Of a DNA stretch of 64,000 nucleotides, positions 44,872 through 54,586 are shown piece after piece. This stretch comes from Chromobacterium paludis (lineage in GTDB: Bacteria > Pseudomonadota > Gammaproteobacteria > Burkholderiales > Chromobacteriaceae), in the NCBI RefSeq assembly GCF_008275125.1, contig NZ_CP043473.1, positions 310,001 to 374,000 of the forward strand. Direction: 5' to 3'. Numbering within the stretch: position 1 is the stretch's first letter; each line of letters begins with the position of its first letter. The notes beneath the pieces were generated by a model, which saw only the letters and a program-made list of their open reading frames with translations, was not told the origin of the DNA and searched no databases. Position numbers and translations under genes: made by a program.

Positions 44872-45057
44872 ATGAAGATTTCGCAACTGAAACCCGGCCA
44901 CAAGGTATTCGAGTACAAGGACAGCGGCGGCGTGGTCCACTATGAAGTGGTCAGCATCCGCCAAGTCGGCAAGATGTTTGAAGTGACATTCATGTCCGCG
45001 CTTGGCTTGGCCAGCGCCATGTATCCCGCCAATGGCTTCATCGAGGCCGCGGCCTGA
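44872..45057 (+). CDS. Small conserved-looking protein of unknown function
   Basis: A 61-residue soluble protein, MKISQLKPGHKVFEYKD..., predicted to be mostly beta strands (VFEYKDSGGVVHYEVVSIRQ). A strong AAGGAAA ribosome site 5 bases upstream and an own terminator (45098-45127) support a real gene. I recognise no family. It has no signal peptide or membrane helix. Confidence 0.75.
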   Translation: MKISQLKPGHKVFEYKDSGGVVHYEVVSIRQVGKMFEVTFMSALGLASAMYPANGFIEAAA

Positions 45058-45097
45058 TCCTGTCTTGCCGCGGCCTTGATGGCCGCGAAAATGAAAC

Positions 45098-45127
45098 AGC
45101 CCCGCTCGCGCGGGGCTTTGCTTTTGT
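45098..45127 (+). terminator. Terminator after the 61-residue gene
   Basis: AGCCCCGC-TCGC-GCGGGGCT followed by TTGCTTTTG. Confidence 0.9.
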
Positions 45128-45180
45128 TGACAATGGCATGAAAAGGCGGCAGGTTGATGGTTTTATCTGGAAGGATTCCC

Positions 45181-45801
45181 GTGCCGCGTCATGTCAGATT
45201 GCTGCTGGAGTTGGGCGTCAATTTCGTGCTGCCCTGGGCTTGCTACCACTGGGGCAAGCCGCTGTGGGGCGAAATGGGCGGCTTGTTGCTGTCTGCCGTG
45301 CCCCCGCTGTTATGGAGTTTGTGGGAGTTGTGGCGCGATAAGAGGGTGGATGCGTTGAGCGTGCTGGTGCTGCTCGGCATCGCGCTGTCGCTGGCGGCGA
45401 TGGCCTTGGGCGGCAACGAGAAAATGCTGCTGCTGCGCGAGTCCATGCTTTCCGGTCTGTTTGGCGTCGCCTTCCTGCTCTCCTTGCTATTGCCCAGGCC
45501 GCTGGTGTTTTATCTGGCTCGCGCCACCATGGAGCGTCAGCGCGAGGATGGGCGTGAGCGCTGCGAAAGCTTGTGGCGACAGGCATCCTTTCGGCAAAGC
45601 ATGCGCCTCATGACGGCGCTGTGGGGAGGCGGTTTGGTGCTGGAGACCGCGCTGCGGAGCTGGCTAGCCTGGCATTGGCCGGTGGAGCGGTCGCTATTGG
45701 TCCTGCCCTGGATCGGTTATGCCATCTATGGCAGCCTGGTGGCGATAACCTGGTACTTGCGCCGCCGCGTGAGCGTCAGGCTGGCGAGCGAGGCCGGCTG
45801 A
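45181..45801 (+). CDS. VC0807-like integral membrane protein
   Basis: A ~206-residue membrane protein with about six hydrophobic helices (for example LLLSAVPPLLWSLWEL, ALSVLVLLGIALSLAAMAL, GLFGVAFLLSLLLPRPLVF). The layout and the RxDALSVLVLLGI segment resemble the VC0807 family, whose function is unknown. GTG 45181 is preferred because GGAAGG lies 6 bases upstream; a TTG/ATG start 8-9 codons earlier is possible. Confidence 0.75.
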   Translation: MPRHVRLLLELGVNFVLPWACYHWGKPLWGEMGGLLLSAVPPLLWSLWELWRDKRVDALSVLVLLGIALSLAAMALGGNEKMLLLRESMLSGLFGVAFLLSLLLPRPLVFYLARATMERQREDGRERCESLWRQASFRQSMRLMTALWGGGLVLETALRSWLAWHWPVERSLLVLPWIGYAIYGSLVAITWYLRRRVSVRLASEAG

Positions 45802-45880
45802 ACGGTGGGAAGTTCAACGCGGGGGTGGTGCGGCGTATTCATTTCGGGTATAGTATCCCGCGTCTTGTGAGCGCGTAGAT

Positions 45881-45908
45881 AAAAAAAGAGGGCCGCGCTA
45901 GGCGGCCC
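45881..45908 (-). terminator. Orphan minus-strand intrinsic terminator
   Basis: The minus strand reads GGGCCGC-CTAGC-GCGGCCC then C and a T7 run. There is no gene ending on the minus strand here, so it may end an unannotated small RNA transcribed from the right. Confidence 0.75.
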
Positions 45909-46060
45909 CAAGTTCCGTGATGAACACTTAGGAGAACAGGCATCGCCCTGCTGCTCGCGCTGGCAGTCGCGTACAGATTGCAACACCCGTCAAAATGCAC
46001 AAGGCCGGTTCACGCACTTGATTAGAATGGCAGTCCTAATCAAACGCATGGGACAGCCAA
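45909..46060 (-). ncRNA. Candidate small RNA upstream of the orphan terminator
   Basis: About 150 bp without a credible reading frame leads into the terminator at 45881-45908 on the minus strand. A 26-bp inverted repeat TTGATTAG...CTAATCAA (46018-46043) lies near its probable upstream end. The family is not recognised; it does not show a convincing 6S or tmRNA pattern. No good promoter was identified. Confidence 0.3.
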
Positions 46061-46193
46061 GCTTTCGCTTGACTGCCGACCACGATGTCAATGTAACCCG
46101 CTTTTGTTGATGGCTTATGTGTTTGCGGCTGCCATCTGTTAAAGAATATGAATGCTGATTGCGGGCAGTCTTGATATTTTTTTATAAAAGCTA

Positions 46194-46222
46194 TTGACGC
46201 AAAGAAACCCCTGGGGTATAGT
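46194..46222 (+). promoter_or_regulatory. Sigma-70 promoter of tRNA-fMet
   Basis: TTGACG, then 17 bp, then TATAGT, 36 bp ahead of the tRNA. Confidence 0.85.
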
Positions 46223-46258
46223 TCACTCCTCTGCACGAAACGCAGAAAAGAATTCAGA

Positions 46259-46335
<77 letters not shown>

Positions 46336-46337
46336 AT

Positions 46338-46368
46338 TAAAAAACCGAAGCCAAGGCTTCGGTTTTTT
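46338..46368. terminator. Terminator between tRNA-fMet and the Aer-like gene (bidirectional)
   Basis: AAAAAACCGAAGCC-AA-GGCTTCGGTTTTTT is an almost perfect hairpin usable on both strands, just past the tRNA and just past the stop of the convergent receptor gene. Confidence 0.92.
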
Positions 46369-46373
46369 GCATT

Positions 46374-47960
46374 TCAGCCGCCTTGCCGCGCCAGTTGAAA
46401 GTGAGCGGCCATCTGGCTGAGCCTCTGCGCCCGCCGATTGAAGTCTGCCACGGTTTGATGCGCCTGATCGATATGGCGATGCGTGGCGTCCAGTTGTTCG
46501 GCAATGCTCTGCATCTGCCCGGTCAGCTGGCTGGCGGCGGTGGATTGCTGGCCATTGGTGCCGGCGATGTCCTGCATTCTTTCGTTGACGCGGTGAATGG
46601 CGGAGAGGATCTCCGCCAGTTGCGTATGGGTTTGCGCCTGGGCCGTGCTGCTGGCCTGGGTTTCCTGGCAAACCTGGCCCATGGCGGCTACGCTGGCGTC
46701 CGAGGCCTGCCGCACGCGGGCCAGCAGTTGCTTGATCTCTTCCGTACTTAGGCTGGTGCGCTCGGCCAGCTTTCGCACTTCGTCCGCCACCACGGCGAAG
46801 CCGCGTCCTTGTTCGCCTGCGCGGGCGGCTTCGATGGCGGCGTTCAGCGCCAGCAGATTGGTCTGTTCCGCGATGTCGTGAATAGCTTGCGCCACTTGGC
46901 TGATATTGCCGATGACGCCGGTCAGGGACTGTATGGAGTGCTGGGCGCTGTTGACGGTGTGCACGGTGGCATCGCCTAGTTCGCGCGCTTGCGCCATCAA
47001 GCCCGTGCTGTGGCGCAGGGTGGTGCTGGAGGACTGGCTCAATTGGGCGGTGTCCTCGGCGTGGCTGGCCACTTGCCCGATGGAGCTGGACAGCTGTTCG
47101 ATGGCCGCGCACATGCTGTCCACATTGCCGGAGCCGGCGGCTACTCTGTCCACTACGCCGCCCAGGGTGCCGTTCAGCTGCCAGGCATCCTGCTCCAGGT
47201 CGCGCGCGGTCATCTGCAATTCATCAATAACCACTTTCAAGTGCACCTGCATGCAGGCGAGCGCGCTTTCCAGTCGACCGCTTTCGCCGCGGCCGTATAT
47301 GGCCAGCGTTTGGTCCAACCGTCCCTCCGCGATGCGTTCGCACGTCAGCAACAGCTGGCGCTGGTGCCGGCCGCGCCATAATTCGAAACCTTGCCACAGC
47401 AGCAAGGCCAGCACGCCGACGCCGGCCAGTAGCCACGCGGCGAGGGTGCCGGATAGCGCGGACTGGCACAGGATCAGGAAAAAAAGCAGGAAGGCAAAAG
47501 CGCGCCGCACCTGGTTTTCTTCCACGCCATGGCGCCGCCGCGCCGGCAGCCGCGCGCCTTGCAACAGCTGCGGATACCATTGCTCCGCCTTGGCAATCGC
47601 CTCCCGGCTAGCGGGGGAGCGCACCGACATGTAGCCGGTCAGCTTTCCTTGCTCTTTGACCGGCACCACCAGCGCGTCCACCCAGTAGTGATCGCCATTC
47701 TTGCAACGGTTCTTGACCAGGCCGCGCCAGGGGGATTCGCGTTTCAGCGTATTCCAGAGGTCGGCAAACAGGACGGGGGGCATGTCCGGGTGGCGCACGA
47801 TGTTGTGGCTGCTGCCCAGCAGCTCGTCTCGGCTGAAGCCGGAGATGTCGACAAAAGCGTCGTTGACATGCGTGATCTGGCCCTTCAGATCCGTGCGCGA
47901 AACGATCAACCCGCTTTCAAAGCGATGCTCCACGCCGCTTACCGGGAAATTCTTTTTCAT
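46374..47960 (-). CDS. Aer-like PAS chemoreceptor
   Basis: A 528-residue methyl-accepting chemotaxis-type protein. An N-terminal PAS domain (~15-115; [47 protein letters not shown]) resembles Aer, which binds FAD and senses redox state. A hydrophobic hairpin follows (~158-195), then a HAMP-like linker and the signalling domain with [20 protein letters not shown]. It probably guides movement by energy or oxygen level. No other chemotaxis genes are adjacent. Confidence 0.9.
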   Translation of the reverse strand: MKKNFPVSGVEHRFESGLIVSRTDLKGQITHVNDAFVDISGFSRDELLGSSHNIVRHPDMPPVLFADLWNTLKRESPWRGLVKNRCKNGDHYWVDALVVPVKEQGKLTGYMSVRSPASREAIAKAEQWYPQLLQGARLPARRRHGVEENQVRRAFAFLLFFLILCQSALSGTLAAWLLAGVGVLALLLWQGFELWRGRHQRQLLLTCERIAEGRLDQTLAIYGRGESGRLESALACMQVHLKVVIDELQMTARDLEQDAWQLNGTLGGVVDRVAAGSGNVDSMCAAIEQLSSSIGQVASHAEDTAQLSQSSSTTLRHSTGLMAQARELGDATVHTVNSAQHSIQSLTGVIGNISQVAQAIHDIAEQTNLLALNAAIEAARAGEQGRGFAVVADEVRKLAERTSLSTEEIKQLLARVRQASDASVAAMGQVCQETQASSTAQAQTHTQLAEILSAIHRVNERMQDIAGTNGQQSTAASQLTGQMQSIAEQLDATHRHIDQAHQTVADFNRRAQRLSQMAAHFQLARQGG

Positions 47961-48088
47961 TCAACGACTCCGCGCTTTGGTTTTCATGAAAACCATCGAT
48001 TCTAGGGAGATGAAAATCCTAATGGCATGAGATGCGTCAAGTTTTCTCTTAGCGAGCGCAAAGCGGGATGGCGGGGAAGTGTGAAGAA

Positions 48089-48589
48089 TTATTGAGCCAG
48101 GCGCGCCGGCATGTCGGCGAAGGTTCGCAGCGCGGCGCCGTCGATGCGGAAATACAGCTTGTCTTCGACGATGCGCGCGCCCGCGCGCAGATAAAAATCC
48201 AGGGCGGCCTGGTTGCCGCGCTCCGCCGTCCAGTCAAAGCGTTGGCAGCCATGCCGAACGGCGAGTCCCGCCAGGGCCTTGAGCAAGGCTTGACCGACGC
48301 CGCGGCCGCGCGCTTCCTGCAAAGTGAACAGGTCTTTCATGAAAAGCTGGCCGCTGTACTCCGGCGCGGGATAAAGCAGGGAGAAGGAGGCCAGGCCGAC
48401 GGCGCCGCCTTGGCACTCCGCCAGCATGATCTGCACGCCGCAGTGGGGCTGGAACAAATTGGCCCGCACATAGCGGGCCGATGCGTCGCGGCTGGCGCGT
48501 GCCGGGCCGAAATAATGCAAGTCAATGCGGTAGAACAGTTCGGCCAGCGCGGGCGCGTCGGCCGCAGTGGCGAGGCGGGTGGTGATCAT
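48089..48589 (-). CDS. GNAT-family N-acetyltransferase
   Basis: A 166-residue acetyl-CoA-dependent acetyltransferase. The acetyl-CoA loop is visible as the segment EARGRGVGQALLKAL, preceded by the strand LFMKDLFTLQ. The start MITTRLATAADAPALAELF at 48589 fits the family; the frame extends 10 codons further. The substrate is unknown. It lies 55 bp after yaaA on the same strand. Confidence 0.88.
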   Translation of the reverse strand: MITTRLATAADAPALAELFYRIDLHYFGPARASRDASARYVRANLFQPHCGVQIMLAECQGGAVGLASFSLLYPAPEYSGQLFMKDLFTLQEARGRGVGQALLKALAGLAVRHGCQRFDWTAERGNQAALDFYLRAGARIVEDKLYFRIDGAALRTFADMPARLAQ

Positions 48590-48644
48590 GTCCCGTGTCC
48601 AATGCAAAACCATGAGCATAATGCCAATGCCGCGACGGCTCCAG

Positions 48645-49418
48645 TCACTCGCGGTCGCGGCGGAATACCCAGCTCAATTCACTGGAGGCGGCGGCGTCGT
48701 AGACGTAGCCTTCGCTATCGAAGCCGCGCAGCGCTTGCGCATCGCGTATGCCGCGTTCGGCCGCCCAGCGCGCCATCAGGCCGCGCGCGCGTTTGGCATA
48801 GAAGCTGATGATCTTGTACTGGCCGTTCTTGCGGTCTTGGAAGACCGGGGTGACGATGGCGGCGTTCAGCGCCTTGGGTTTGACCGACTTGAAATATTCA
48901 TCGGAGGCTAGGTTGACCAGGGTGCGCGAACCGAGCGCCTCCAGCTGCGCGTTGAGCTGGTTTGTGATGATGTCCCCCCAGAACGCGTACAGGTTTTTGC
49001 CGCGCGGGTTGTCCAGACGGGTGCCCATTTCCAGGCGGTAGGCCTGCATCAGGTCCAGCGGGCGAAGCACGCCGTAGAGGCCGGACAGAATGCGCAAATG
49101 GTCTTGCAGATAGTCGACGCCTTGCGACGGCAGCGAGGCGGCGTCCAGGCCTTCGTAAACGTCGCCCATGAAGGCATACACAGCTTGTTTGGCATTGTCC
49201 GGCGCAAAGGCGGGCTGCCAGTCGGCGTAGCGGCCGACGTTCAGATTGGCCAGCGCGTCGCTGATGTCCATCAGTTTGGCGATATCCAGAGGACTCTTTT
49301 GCCTCAGCACGCGGATCAGCTCGGCGCTATGGTCCAGCAGCTCCGGCAGGCTGTGGCGCGGCAAGGGCGCGGGTGTTTGGTAGTCCAGCGTCTTGGCCGG
49401 AGAAATCACCATCAACAT
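48645..49418 (-). CDS. yaaA: Peroxide stress protein YaaA
   Basis: A 257-residue DUF328/UPF0246 protein, the same length as E. coli YaaA, which lowers free iron and DNA damage under peroxide stress. The start [14 protein letters not shown] is chosen over the ATG 3 codons upstream because AAGGA then has proper spacing. Family blocks include [20 protein letters not shown] and [11 protein letters not shown]. Confidence 0.95.
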   Translation of the reverse strand: MLMVISPAKTLDYQTPAPLPRHSLPELLDHSAELIRVLRQKSPLDIAKLMDISDALANLNVGRYADWQPAFAPDNAKQAVYAFMGDVYEGLDAASLPSQGVDYLQDHLRILSGLYGVLRPLDLMQAYRLEMGTRLDNPRGKNLYAFWGDIITNQLNAQLEALGSRTLVNLASDEYFKSVKPKALNAAIVTPVFQDRKNGQYKIISFYAKRARGLMARWAAERGIRDAQALRGFDSEGYVYDAAASSELSWVFRRDRE

Positions 49419-49531
49419 CAATTGCATCCTTTTCTTGATCTGCCTCTATTGTACCGAAGCCTTCCGAGTCGCGCCCGCCGCCGGCTATTGGATAGAATGG
49501 GAGCGAACAGTTTTTGGAAAGGCGGGTTGGC

Positions 49532-49984
49532 ATGCGGGTGTTGGTGCAACGGGTGAGCCGGGCTGCGGTCACGGTGGCGGGGGCGACGACTGGGGAGATA
49601 GGCGGCGGCCTGTTGTTGCTGGTGGGCGTGGAAGAGGCGGATGGCGCATCCGATATCGAGTGGCTGGTGCGCAAGATCAGCCAGTTGCGCATCTTCAATG
49701 ATGAGCAGGGGGTGATGAATCGCAGCCTGCTTGACTGCGGCGGGCAGGCGTTGGCCGTCAGCCAGTTCACGCTGCATGCGAGCGTGAAGAAGGGCAATCG
49801 GCCGTCGTACTCGCGCGCGGCGCGCGGCGAGGTCTCGCAGCCCATGTTCGAGCGCTTCGTCGACGCCATGGTCGCCGCTTTGGGCAAACCGGTGCCCACT
49901 GGCGTGTTTGGCGCGGACATGCAGGTTAGCCTGGTCAATGACGGGCCGGTGACGATCTGGCTGGACAGCCGCAATCCGGAGTAA
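49532..49984 (+). CDS. dtd: D-aminoacyl-tRNA deacylase
   Basis: Removes D-amino acids (and glycine mis-charged on tRNA-Ala) from tRNA. The 150-residue protein has both signature motifs, SQFTLHAS near residue 77 and [11 protein letters not shown] near the C-terminus. The start MRVLVQRV has GGAAAGG 9 bases upstream. The next gene starts 4 bp after its stop. Confidence 0.97.
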   Translation: MRVLVQRVSRAAVTVAGATTGEIGGGLLLLVGVEEADGASDIEWLVRKISQLRIFNDEQGVMNRSLLDCGGQALAVSQFTLHASVKKGNRPSYSRAARGEVSQPMFERFVDAMVAALGKPVPTGVFGADMQVSLVNDGPVTIWLDSRNPE

Positions 49985-49988
49985 GGCG

Positions 49989-51044
49989 ATGAACCGGTGG
50001 CAGCATCCGTGGCGAGTCTTGGTGGTGCCCTACTACCTGAACCGCTACGCGCGCCAGGTGCATGTGCTGCGCGTGGCGCTGGCCTTTCTGCTGGGATTGG
50101 GCGTGGTCATGAGCAGCGGCATTCCGCATGGCGGCTGGATGCTGGTGACCATCCTGATCGTGCTGGGCGGCGTGCCGCACTGGGGCGGTGTGCGGCGCAA
50201 GGCGCTGGAGCGGATGGGGGGCTCCCTGTTGGGCGCCGCGGCCGGCCTGGTGGCGATCCTGCTGCATGGGACCTCTCCCTGGCTATGCTATGGCTGGATG
50301 CTGCTGGTGATTGCCTTGAGCAGCTGGCATGCCCAGGGCAAAGGGGGGTATCTGGCTTTGCTGACCGGCATTACCTTGGTCATTGTCGGGGGTTTGGGCG
50401 ACGAGCCCATCAACGAGGCCTTGTGGCGCAGCTGCAATGTCTTGATCGGCTCCATGATAGGCATGGGCGCCGCCGCCATGCTGCCGCTGCGCGCGCTGGA
50501 TAGCTGGCGCTTCCTGCTGGCGGATAATCTGCGCGAGGCGGCCATGCTGTATAACCGCATTGCGCGGCGCCTGCCGGTGGAAGGGGATGCGGCGCTGGAT
50601 CAATTCAATGCGCGCCTGATCCGCATGCGCGGCCTGCTGGGGGCGGTCACGCAAGAATCCTATTTGTCTCACCGCCAATTGGATCAGGTGCAACGCTGCC
50701 AGCGCGGCATCTGGACCTTGCTGGACCGGATGGATCAGGTGGCGGCCAGTACGCCCGCGCTGGCGGAAGAGGTTTCGCCGCGGCGCGCCATCGTACGGAC
50801 CTTGTTGCGCGCTGCGCACGCTTTGCGTTTCAACCAGCCCCAGCTGCTGGCCGATCCCTTGCCGGCGGCCGACAACCCGGCGCGCATGCTGCGACCCACG
50901 CATTGTCATTGGTTGGTGGCGGAGCTGTCCTTGACGGTGGAGTCGCTGCGCGGCGAGCTGCAGCAGATATTGCCCCGGCTGATCGACGCGCCGCCGCCCG
51001 CGCGCAGCCTGGTGCGGCGCATGCGAGGCAGGCGCAAACGCTGA
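49989..51044 (+). CDS. FUSC/aromatic acid exporter-like membrane protein
   Basis: A 351-residue protein with six hydrophobic helices in the first ~170 residues (LRVALAFLLGLGVVMSSG, GWMLVTILIVLGGVPHWGG, RMGGSLLGAAAGLVAILL) and a soluble helical C-terminal part. The helix 1-3 pattern is that of the FUSC/ArAE family linked to efflux of aromatic acids. It is probably co-transcribed with dtd. The substrate is unknown. Confidence 0.8.
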   Translation: MNRWQHPWRVLVVPYYLNRYARQVHVLRVALAFLLGLGVVMSSGIPHGGWMLVTILIVLGGVPHWGGVRRKALERMGGSLLGAAAGLVAILLHGTSPWLCYGWMLLVIALSSWHAQGKGGYLALLTGITLVIVGGLGDEPINEALWRSCNVLIGSMIGMGAAAMLPLRALDSWRFLLADNLREAAMLYNRIARRLPVEGDAALDQFNARLIRMRGLLGAVTQESYLSHRQLDQVQRCQRGIWTLLDRMDQVAASTPALAEEVSPRRAIVRTLLRAAHALRFNQPQLLADPLPAADNPARMLRPTHCHWLVAELSLTVESLRGELQQILPRLIDAPPPARSLVRRMRGRRKR

Positions 51045-51058
51045 GCGAAAATGAAAAT

Positions 51059-51077
51059 GGCCCGGATGATCCGGGCC
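51059..51077 (-). terminator. Terminator of the lytic transglycosylase gene
   Basis: GGCCCGGAT-G-ATCCGGGCC forms a strong stem. On the minus strand it is followed by ATTTTCATTTTC; on the plus strand there is no T-tract. Confidence 0.7.
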
Positions 51078-51098
51078 AATGCCATGGGGAAGCCTGCG

Positions 51099-52856
51099 TT
51101 ACAGGCCGATGATCTTGACCTTTTGCCCCGGCTGCAAGCGGCTGCTCGGCTGGTTGCCGTTCAGTCGCTGGATGTCGGAGTGATTGACGCCGAAGCGGCG
51201 GGCAATGCTGTACAGCGTGTCGCCGCGCTGCACCACGTATTCCTTGCTATGCGGCGCGTCGTTGACCTTGATCAGGGCCGGATCGGCCTCCGGGCTGGGC
51301 GCCGCGCTGGCGAGCTGGATATTGGCGTCTTCCTGCGAGGAAAGCGGGGCCGCCGCCTTCAGCTTCAGTTGCTGGCCAACCTGAACCAGATTGCCGTCTA
51401 GCTGGTTCAGGGATTTCAGATCGTCGACGGCCAGGTTGTTGCGCCGCGCGATGCTGTACAGCGTGTCTCCGGCCGCCACGATGTAGCTGTCCGCCGTCGA
51501 TGTCGTCTGGGCGGGCAACACTGCGTTGTTTGTGGCGGCGCTGGCTATCATGACGGTCTGACGCATGCCGGATGGCTGCGATGCGCTATCCCCGGCGGTG
51601 TCGGCGACAGCTTGGATGGCGGGCCTGGCGGCGGCGCCGCCATCGGCCTGAGCCAGCATGGTTTGACCGGCCGGCGTATTGGACATCGGCGTATCCACCG
51701 CCTCCAGCGGCTGGGCGTCGTTGGAGGTCTTGCTGTTCATCGCTACCAGCACCGGCTGGCCGGCGCGCAGCGTGCCGCCGCTGATGCGGTTGGCCGCCAG
51801 CAGCTGGCTGGTGTTCATGCCGTGTTCGCTAGCGATGGCAGTGGCGCTCTCGTCGCTTTTGGGCAGGTAGACCTCCCAGGTCAGCAAGGGCTTGTTCCAT
51901 TTGTCCAGATTGGCTTCGAACTTGTCCACCTTGGAGGCGGGCAGCAGCATCTGGCGTCCGGCCTTGTAAGCGAAGACCGGCAGGTTGAACGCAGGGTTCA
52001 GCTCCTTGAACTCCGCCACCGAGATGCCAGCCAGCTTGGCGGCGATGTCGATGTTCATATGCTTGCCGGTGCTGATGGCGACGAAGTAGGGCTTGTTGGG
52101 GAACTTGTCCAGATGGACGCCGAAACGATCCGGATGCTCTAGGATGTTGCGCACCGCCAGCAGCTTGGGCACGTAGTCGCGCGTTTCCTTGGGCATGCGG
52201 ATGTTTTCATAGGTGGGCGCCTGGCCGTTGGCCTCCGTCTTGGCGATGGCGCGGGATAGATTGCCTTCGCCCCAGTTGTAGGCGGCCAACGCCAGATTCC
52301 AGTCGCCGAACTGGGCGTAGAGGTTTTGCAGGTAGTCCAGCGCGGCGCGCGTGGCATCCATCACGTCGCGGCGACCGTCATACCACCAGGTTTGCTCCAG
52401 GCCATATTGGCGGCCGGTAGCCGGCATGAACTGCCACAAGCCGGCGGCGCCGACGCGCGAGTTGGCCGTGGGCACGAAGGCGCTTTCCACCATGGGCAGC
52501 AGCGCGATTTCCGTCGGCATGCCGCGTCGTTCCACCTCGTTCATGATGTGGAACAGATATTTGCGGCTGCGGTCCAGCGTGCGTTTGAAATACTCCGGGC
52601 GGCTGGCGTAGAAACGCTCCTGGCGTCTGACCACGTCCGCGTTCACTTCGTCCAGTTGAAAGCCTTCGCGCACGCGTTTCCAGACGTCGTCGCCATTGCG
52701 CAGCAGACTGGAGTTCTGCAGCATCATGTCCAGGCCGGCGGCCAGGGCTTCGTCCACCGGGGAGGGGGACGGCTGCGCGTTTCCATCGGCCATGGCCGGA
52801 GATGCGAACAGCAATGCTATAGACACGCTAAGTGCCAATGGAATAAAGCGTTTCAT
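51099..52856 (-). CDS. mltD: MltD-like lytic transglycosylase with LysM repeats
   Basis: A 585-residue exported murein hydrolase. The signal peptide is MKRFIPLALSVSIALLFASP (cleavage near AMA-DG). The transglycosylase domain (~105-230) has catalytic Glu124 (LPMVESAF) with GAAGLWQFMPATGRQYGL. A degenerate LysM segment lies in the middle (~355-400), and two clear LysM domains at the C-terminus (AAGDTLYSIARRNNL; QRGDTLYSIARRFGV) bind peptidoglycan. There is no lipobox cysteine, unlike E. coli MltD. The start at 52856 is chosen because the signal peptide begins there. Confidence 0.93.
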   Translation of the reverse strand: MKRFIPLALSVSIALLFASPAMADGNAQPSPSPVDEALAAGLDMMLQNSSLLRNGDDVWKRVREGFQLDEVNADVVRRQERFYASRPEYFKRTLDRSRKYLFHIMNEVERRGMPTEIALLPMVESAFVPTANSRVGAAGLWQFMPATGRQYGLEQTWWYDGRRDVMDATRAALDYLQNLYAQFGDWNLALAAYNWGEGNLSRAIAKTEANGQAPTYENIRMPKETRDYVPKLLAVRNILEHPDRFGVHLDKFPNKPYFVAISTGKHMNIDIAAKLAGISVAEFKELNPAFNLPVFAYKAGRQMLLPASKVDKFEANLDKWNKPLLTWEVYLPKSDESATAIASEHGMNTSQLLAANRISGGTLRAGQPVLVAMNSKTSNDAQPLEAVDTPMSNTPAGQTMLAQADGGAAARPAIQAVADTAGDSASQPSGMRQTVMIASAATNNAVLPAQTTSTADSYIVAAGDTLYSIARRNNLAVDDLKSLNQLDGNLVQVGQQLKLKAAAPLSSQEDANIQLASAAPSPEADPALIKVNDAPHSKEYVVQRGDTLYSIARRFGVNHSDIQRLNGNQPSSRLQPGQKVKIIGL

Positions 52857-53030
52857 GCCAACGAGCCCGTGATTCTGATTTTGGCTGATGCTAAACATGC
52901 GCATTGGGGGTGTCAATTGAAAAAACCAAATAATTTCATGCGCTTTCATTGTTAATAGACTATCCCTCCCGCGTGTAAAGGAGCTTGCGACAGAGGGCGG
53001 CGAAGTTAGCTTGCTGGCATGCCGTTGCGG

Positions 53031-53798
53031 CTAGCCAAAGCGGTTTTTCCAGTCGCGCAAGCGGGCAAATCGGGCGGTTTCGTCTTCGTCGGCCTGTCCG
53101 CCCTGTCGCAGCAGGCTTTCCCTGACGCCGGGTTCGCCGCACCGTAAAAATGGATTGCTGGCGACTTCCAGGGCGAGGGTGCTGGGCAGGGTGGGCTGGC
53201 CGCGTTCGCGCAGCGCCTGATCTCGGCTTTGACGCATGGCCAGCACCGGATTGGCAGGCTCCGCGGCCAGGGCGAAGCGCAGATTGGACAGGGTGTATTC
53301 GTGCGCGGGATAAACCTTGGTTTGGGGCGGCAGCGCGGCCAGCTTTTTCAGTGAGTCCAGCATTTGCGCCGGCGAACCCTCGAACAGCCTGCCGCAGCCT
53401 GCCGCAAACAGGGTGTCGCCGCAAAACAGGGCCTCGTTCAGCAGATATGCCAGGTGGTCCAGCGTATGCCCCGGCACCGCCAGCACCTGAGCCTGCCCCA
53501 TGCTGAGCGACACGACATCGCCCTCCATCAGCGGCACATCAACGCCGGCGATGCCCGGCGGGCCGTATACCACGACATCCGGCCATGCCTGTTTCAATTC
53601 CGGCAGGCCGCCGATGTGATCGGCGTGATGATGGGTGACCAGAACAGCCTCTAGCGTCAGCTGTTCCCTTGCCAGATGGCGCAGCAGCGGCGCCGCCTCG
53701 CCCGGGTCCACCGCCACGGCGCGCGCGCCTTGATGCAAAAGCCAGATATAATTGTCAGAGAAAGCCCCGATCGGGGTGATGCTAAATGTGGCAGCCAT
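53031..53798 (-). CDS. gloB: Hydroxyacylglutathione hydrolase (glyoxalase II)
   Basis: A 255-residue metallo-beta-lactamase-fold enzyme that hydrolyses S-lactoylglutathione to lactate and glutathione in methylglyoxal detoxification. The metal motif THHHADHIGG (His56, His58, Asp60, His61), GHTLDHLAYL, CGDTLFAAGCGR and PAHEYTLSNL are all present. It is divergent from yafS with only 13 bp between the start codons, and is part of the conserved gloB-yafS-rnhA-dnaQ cluster. Confidence 0.96.
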   Translation of the reverse strand: MAATFSITPIGAFSDNYIWLLHQGARAVAVDPGEAAPLLRHLAREQLTLEAVLVTHHHADHIGGLPELKQAWPDVVVYGPPGIAGVDVPLMEGDVVSLSMGQAQVLAVPGHTLDHLAYLLNEALFCGDTLFAAGCGRLFEGSPAQMLDSLKKLAALPPQTKVYPAHEYTLSNLRFALAAEPANPVLAMRQSRDQALRERGQPTLPSTLALEVASNPFLRCGEPGVRESLLRQGGQADEDETARFARLRDWKNRFG

Positions 53799-53811
53799 AA
53801 GGCCTTCCTCA

Positions 53812-54576
53812 ATGAAAAATTCGTTTGGCGGCTGGCTGACCGGCACCGAACTCGGCCGTTATCTGCTGGCACGCGAGCAAGAGTACTTCGAGCGGGCGGT
53901 GGCCGATGTTTTTGGCTATCACGCGGTGCAGGTGGGTCTGCCTGAGATGGATTGCCTGCGCGGCAACCGCATACCGTGGCAGTGCCGGGTGGCCGGCGCC
54001 GGCGATGTGGATGTGCGCTGCGATCCCGCCTTCCTGCCGTTCGAGACGCGCAGCCTGGACCTGCTGGTCATGCCTCATGTGCTGGATTTTACCACCCAGC
54101 CGCACCAGGTGCTGCGCGAAGCGGATCGCGTGTTGATGCCGGAGGGCAGGCTGATTCTGACGGGATTCAATCCTTTATCGCTCTGGGGGGTGCGCAGGCT
54201 GATCCAGGGCCGGGAGTCGGCGCCGTGGAACGGCAACTTCTTCACCCAGTTGCGCATCAAGGACTGGCTAGCTTTGCTGGACCTGGAACTGGAGGGCGCG
54301 TCCTTCATGGCTTACGCGCCGCCGTTCTCCCGTCAGGACTGGCTGTGCCGTTGCGACTTTCTGGAGTCGGTCGGCGAGCGCTGGTGGCCGCTGGCGGCCG
54401 GCGTGTACGGCATCGAAGCGGTCAAGCGTCAGCGCGGCATGCGCCTGATCACGCCAAACTGGAAGCAGCAGACCAAGACCAAGGGCGCCCTGGGCGTGGT
54501 GGCGGGCAACGAACGCCAGACCACGCAGCGGGCGCCGGGAACACGCGAGCGGGACGGCGCGCCGTCCTGCCATTGA
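53812..54576 (+). CDS. yafS: Class I SAM-dependent methyltransferase, YafS-like
   Basis: A 254-residue Methyltransf_11-type protein. Motif I is degenerate, but [36 protein letters not shown] gives clear motifs II-III. The order gloB/yafS/rnhA/dnaQ is the same as in enterobacteria, which supports the YafS name. The substrate is not known. The start ([11 protein letters not shown]) lies 13 bp from the divergent gloB start. Confidence 0.85.
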   Translation: MKNSFGGWLTGTELGRYLLAREQEYFERAVADVFGYHAVQVGLPEMDCLRGNRIPWQCRVAGAGDVDVRCDPAFLPFETRSLDLLVMPHVLDFTTQPHQVLREADRVLMPEGRLILTGFNPLSLWGVRRLIQGRESAPWNGNFFTQLRIKDWLALLDLELEGASFMAYAPPFSRQDWLCRCDFLESVGERWWPLAAGVYGIEAVKRQRGMRLITPNWKQQTKTKGALGVVAGNERQTTQRAPGTRERDGAPSCH

Positions 54577-54586
54577 ACGAGACAGC

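Noticed and set aside
45726..45986. An 86-codon minus-strand frame
   Set aside because: It would read straight through the minus-strand terminator at 45881-45908 and into the antisense of the membrane protein gene.
45909..46060. 6S RNA or tmRNA identity for the candidate small RNA
   Set aside because: The closing-stem and central-bubble pattern of 6S and the tRNA-like ends of tmRNA were not seen, so only a generic small RNA is suggested.
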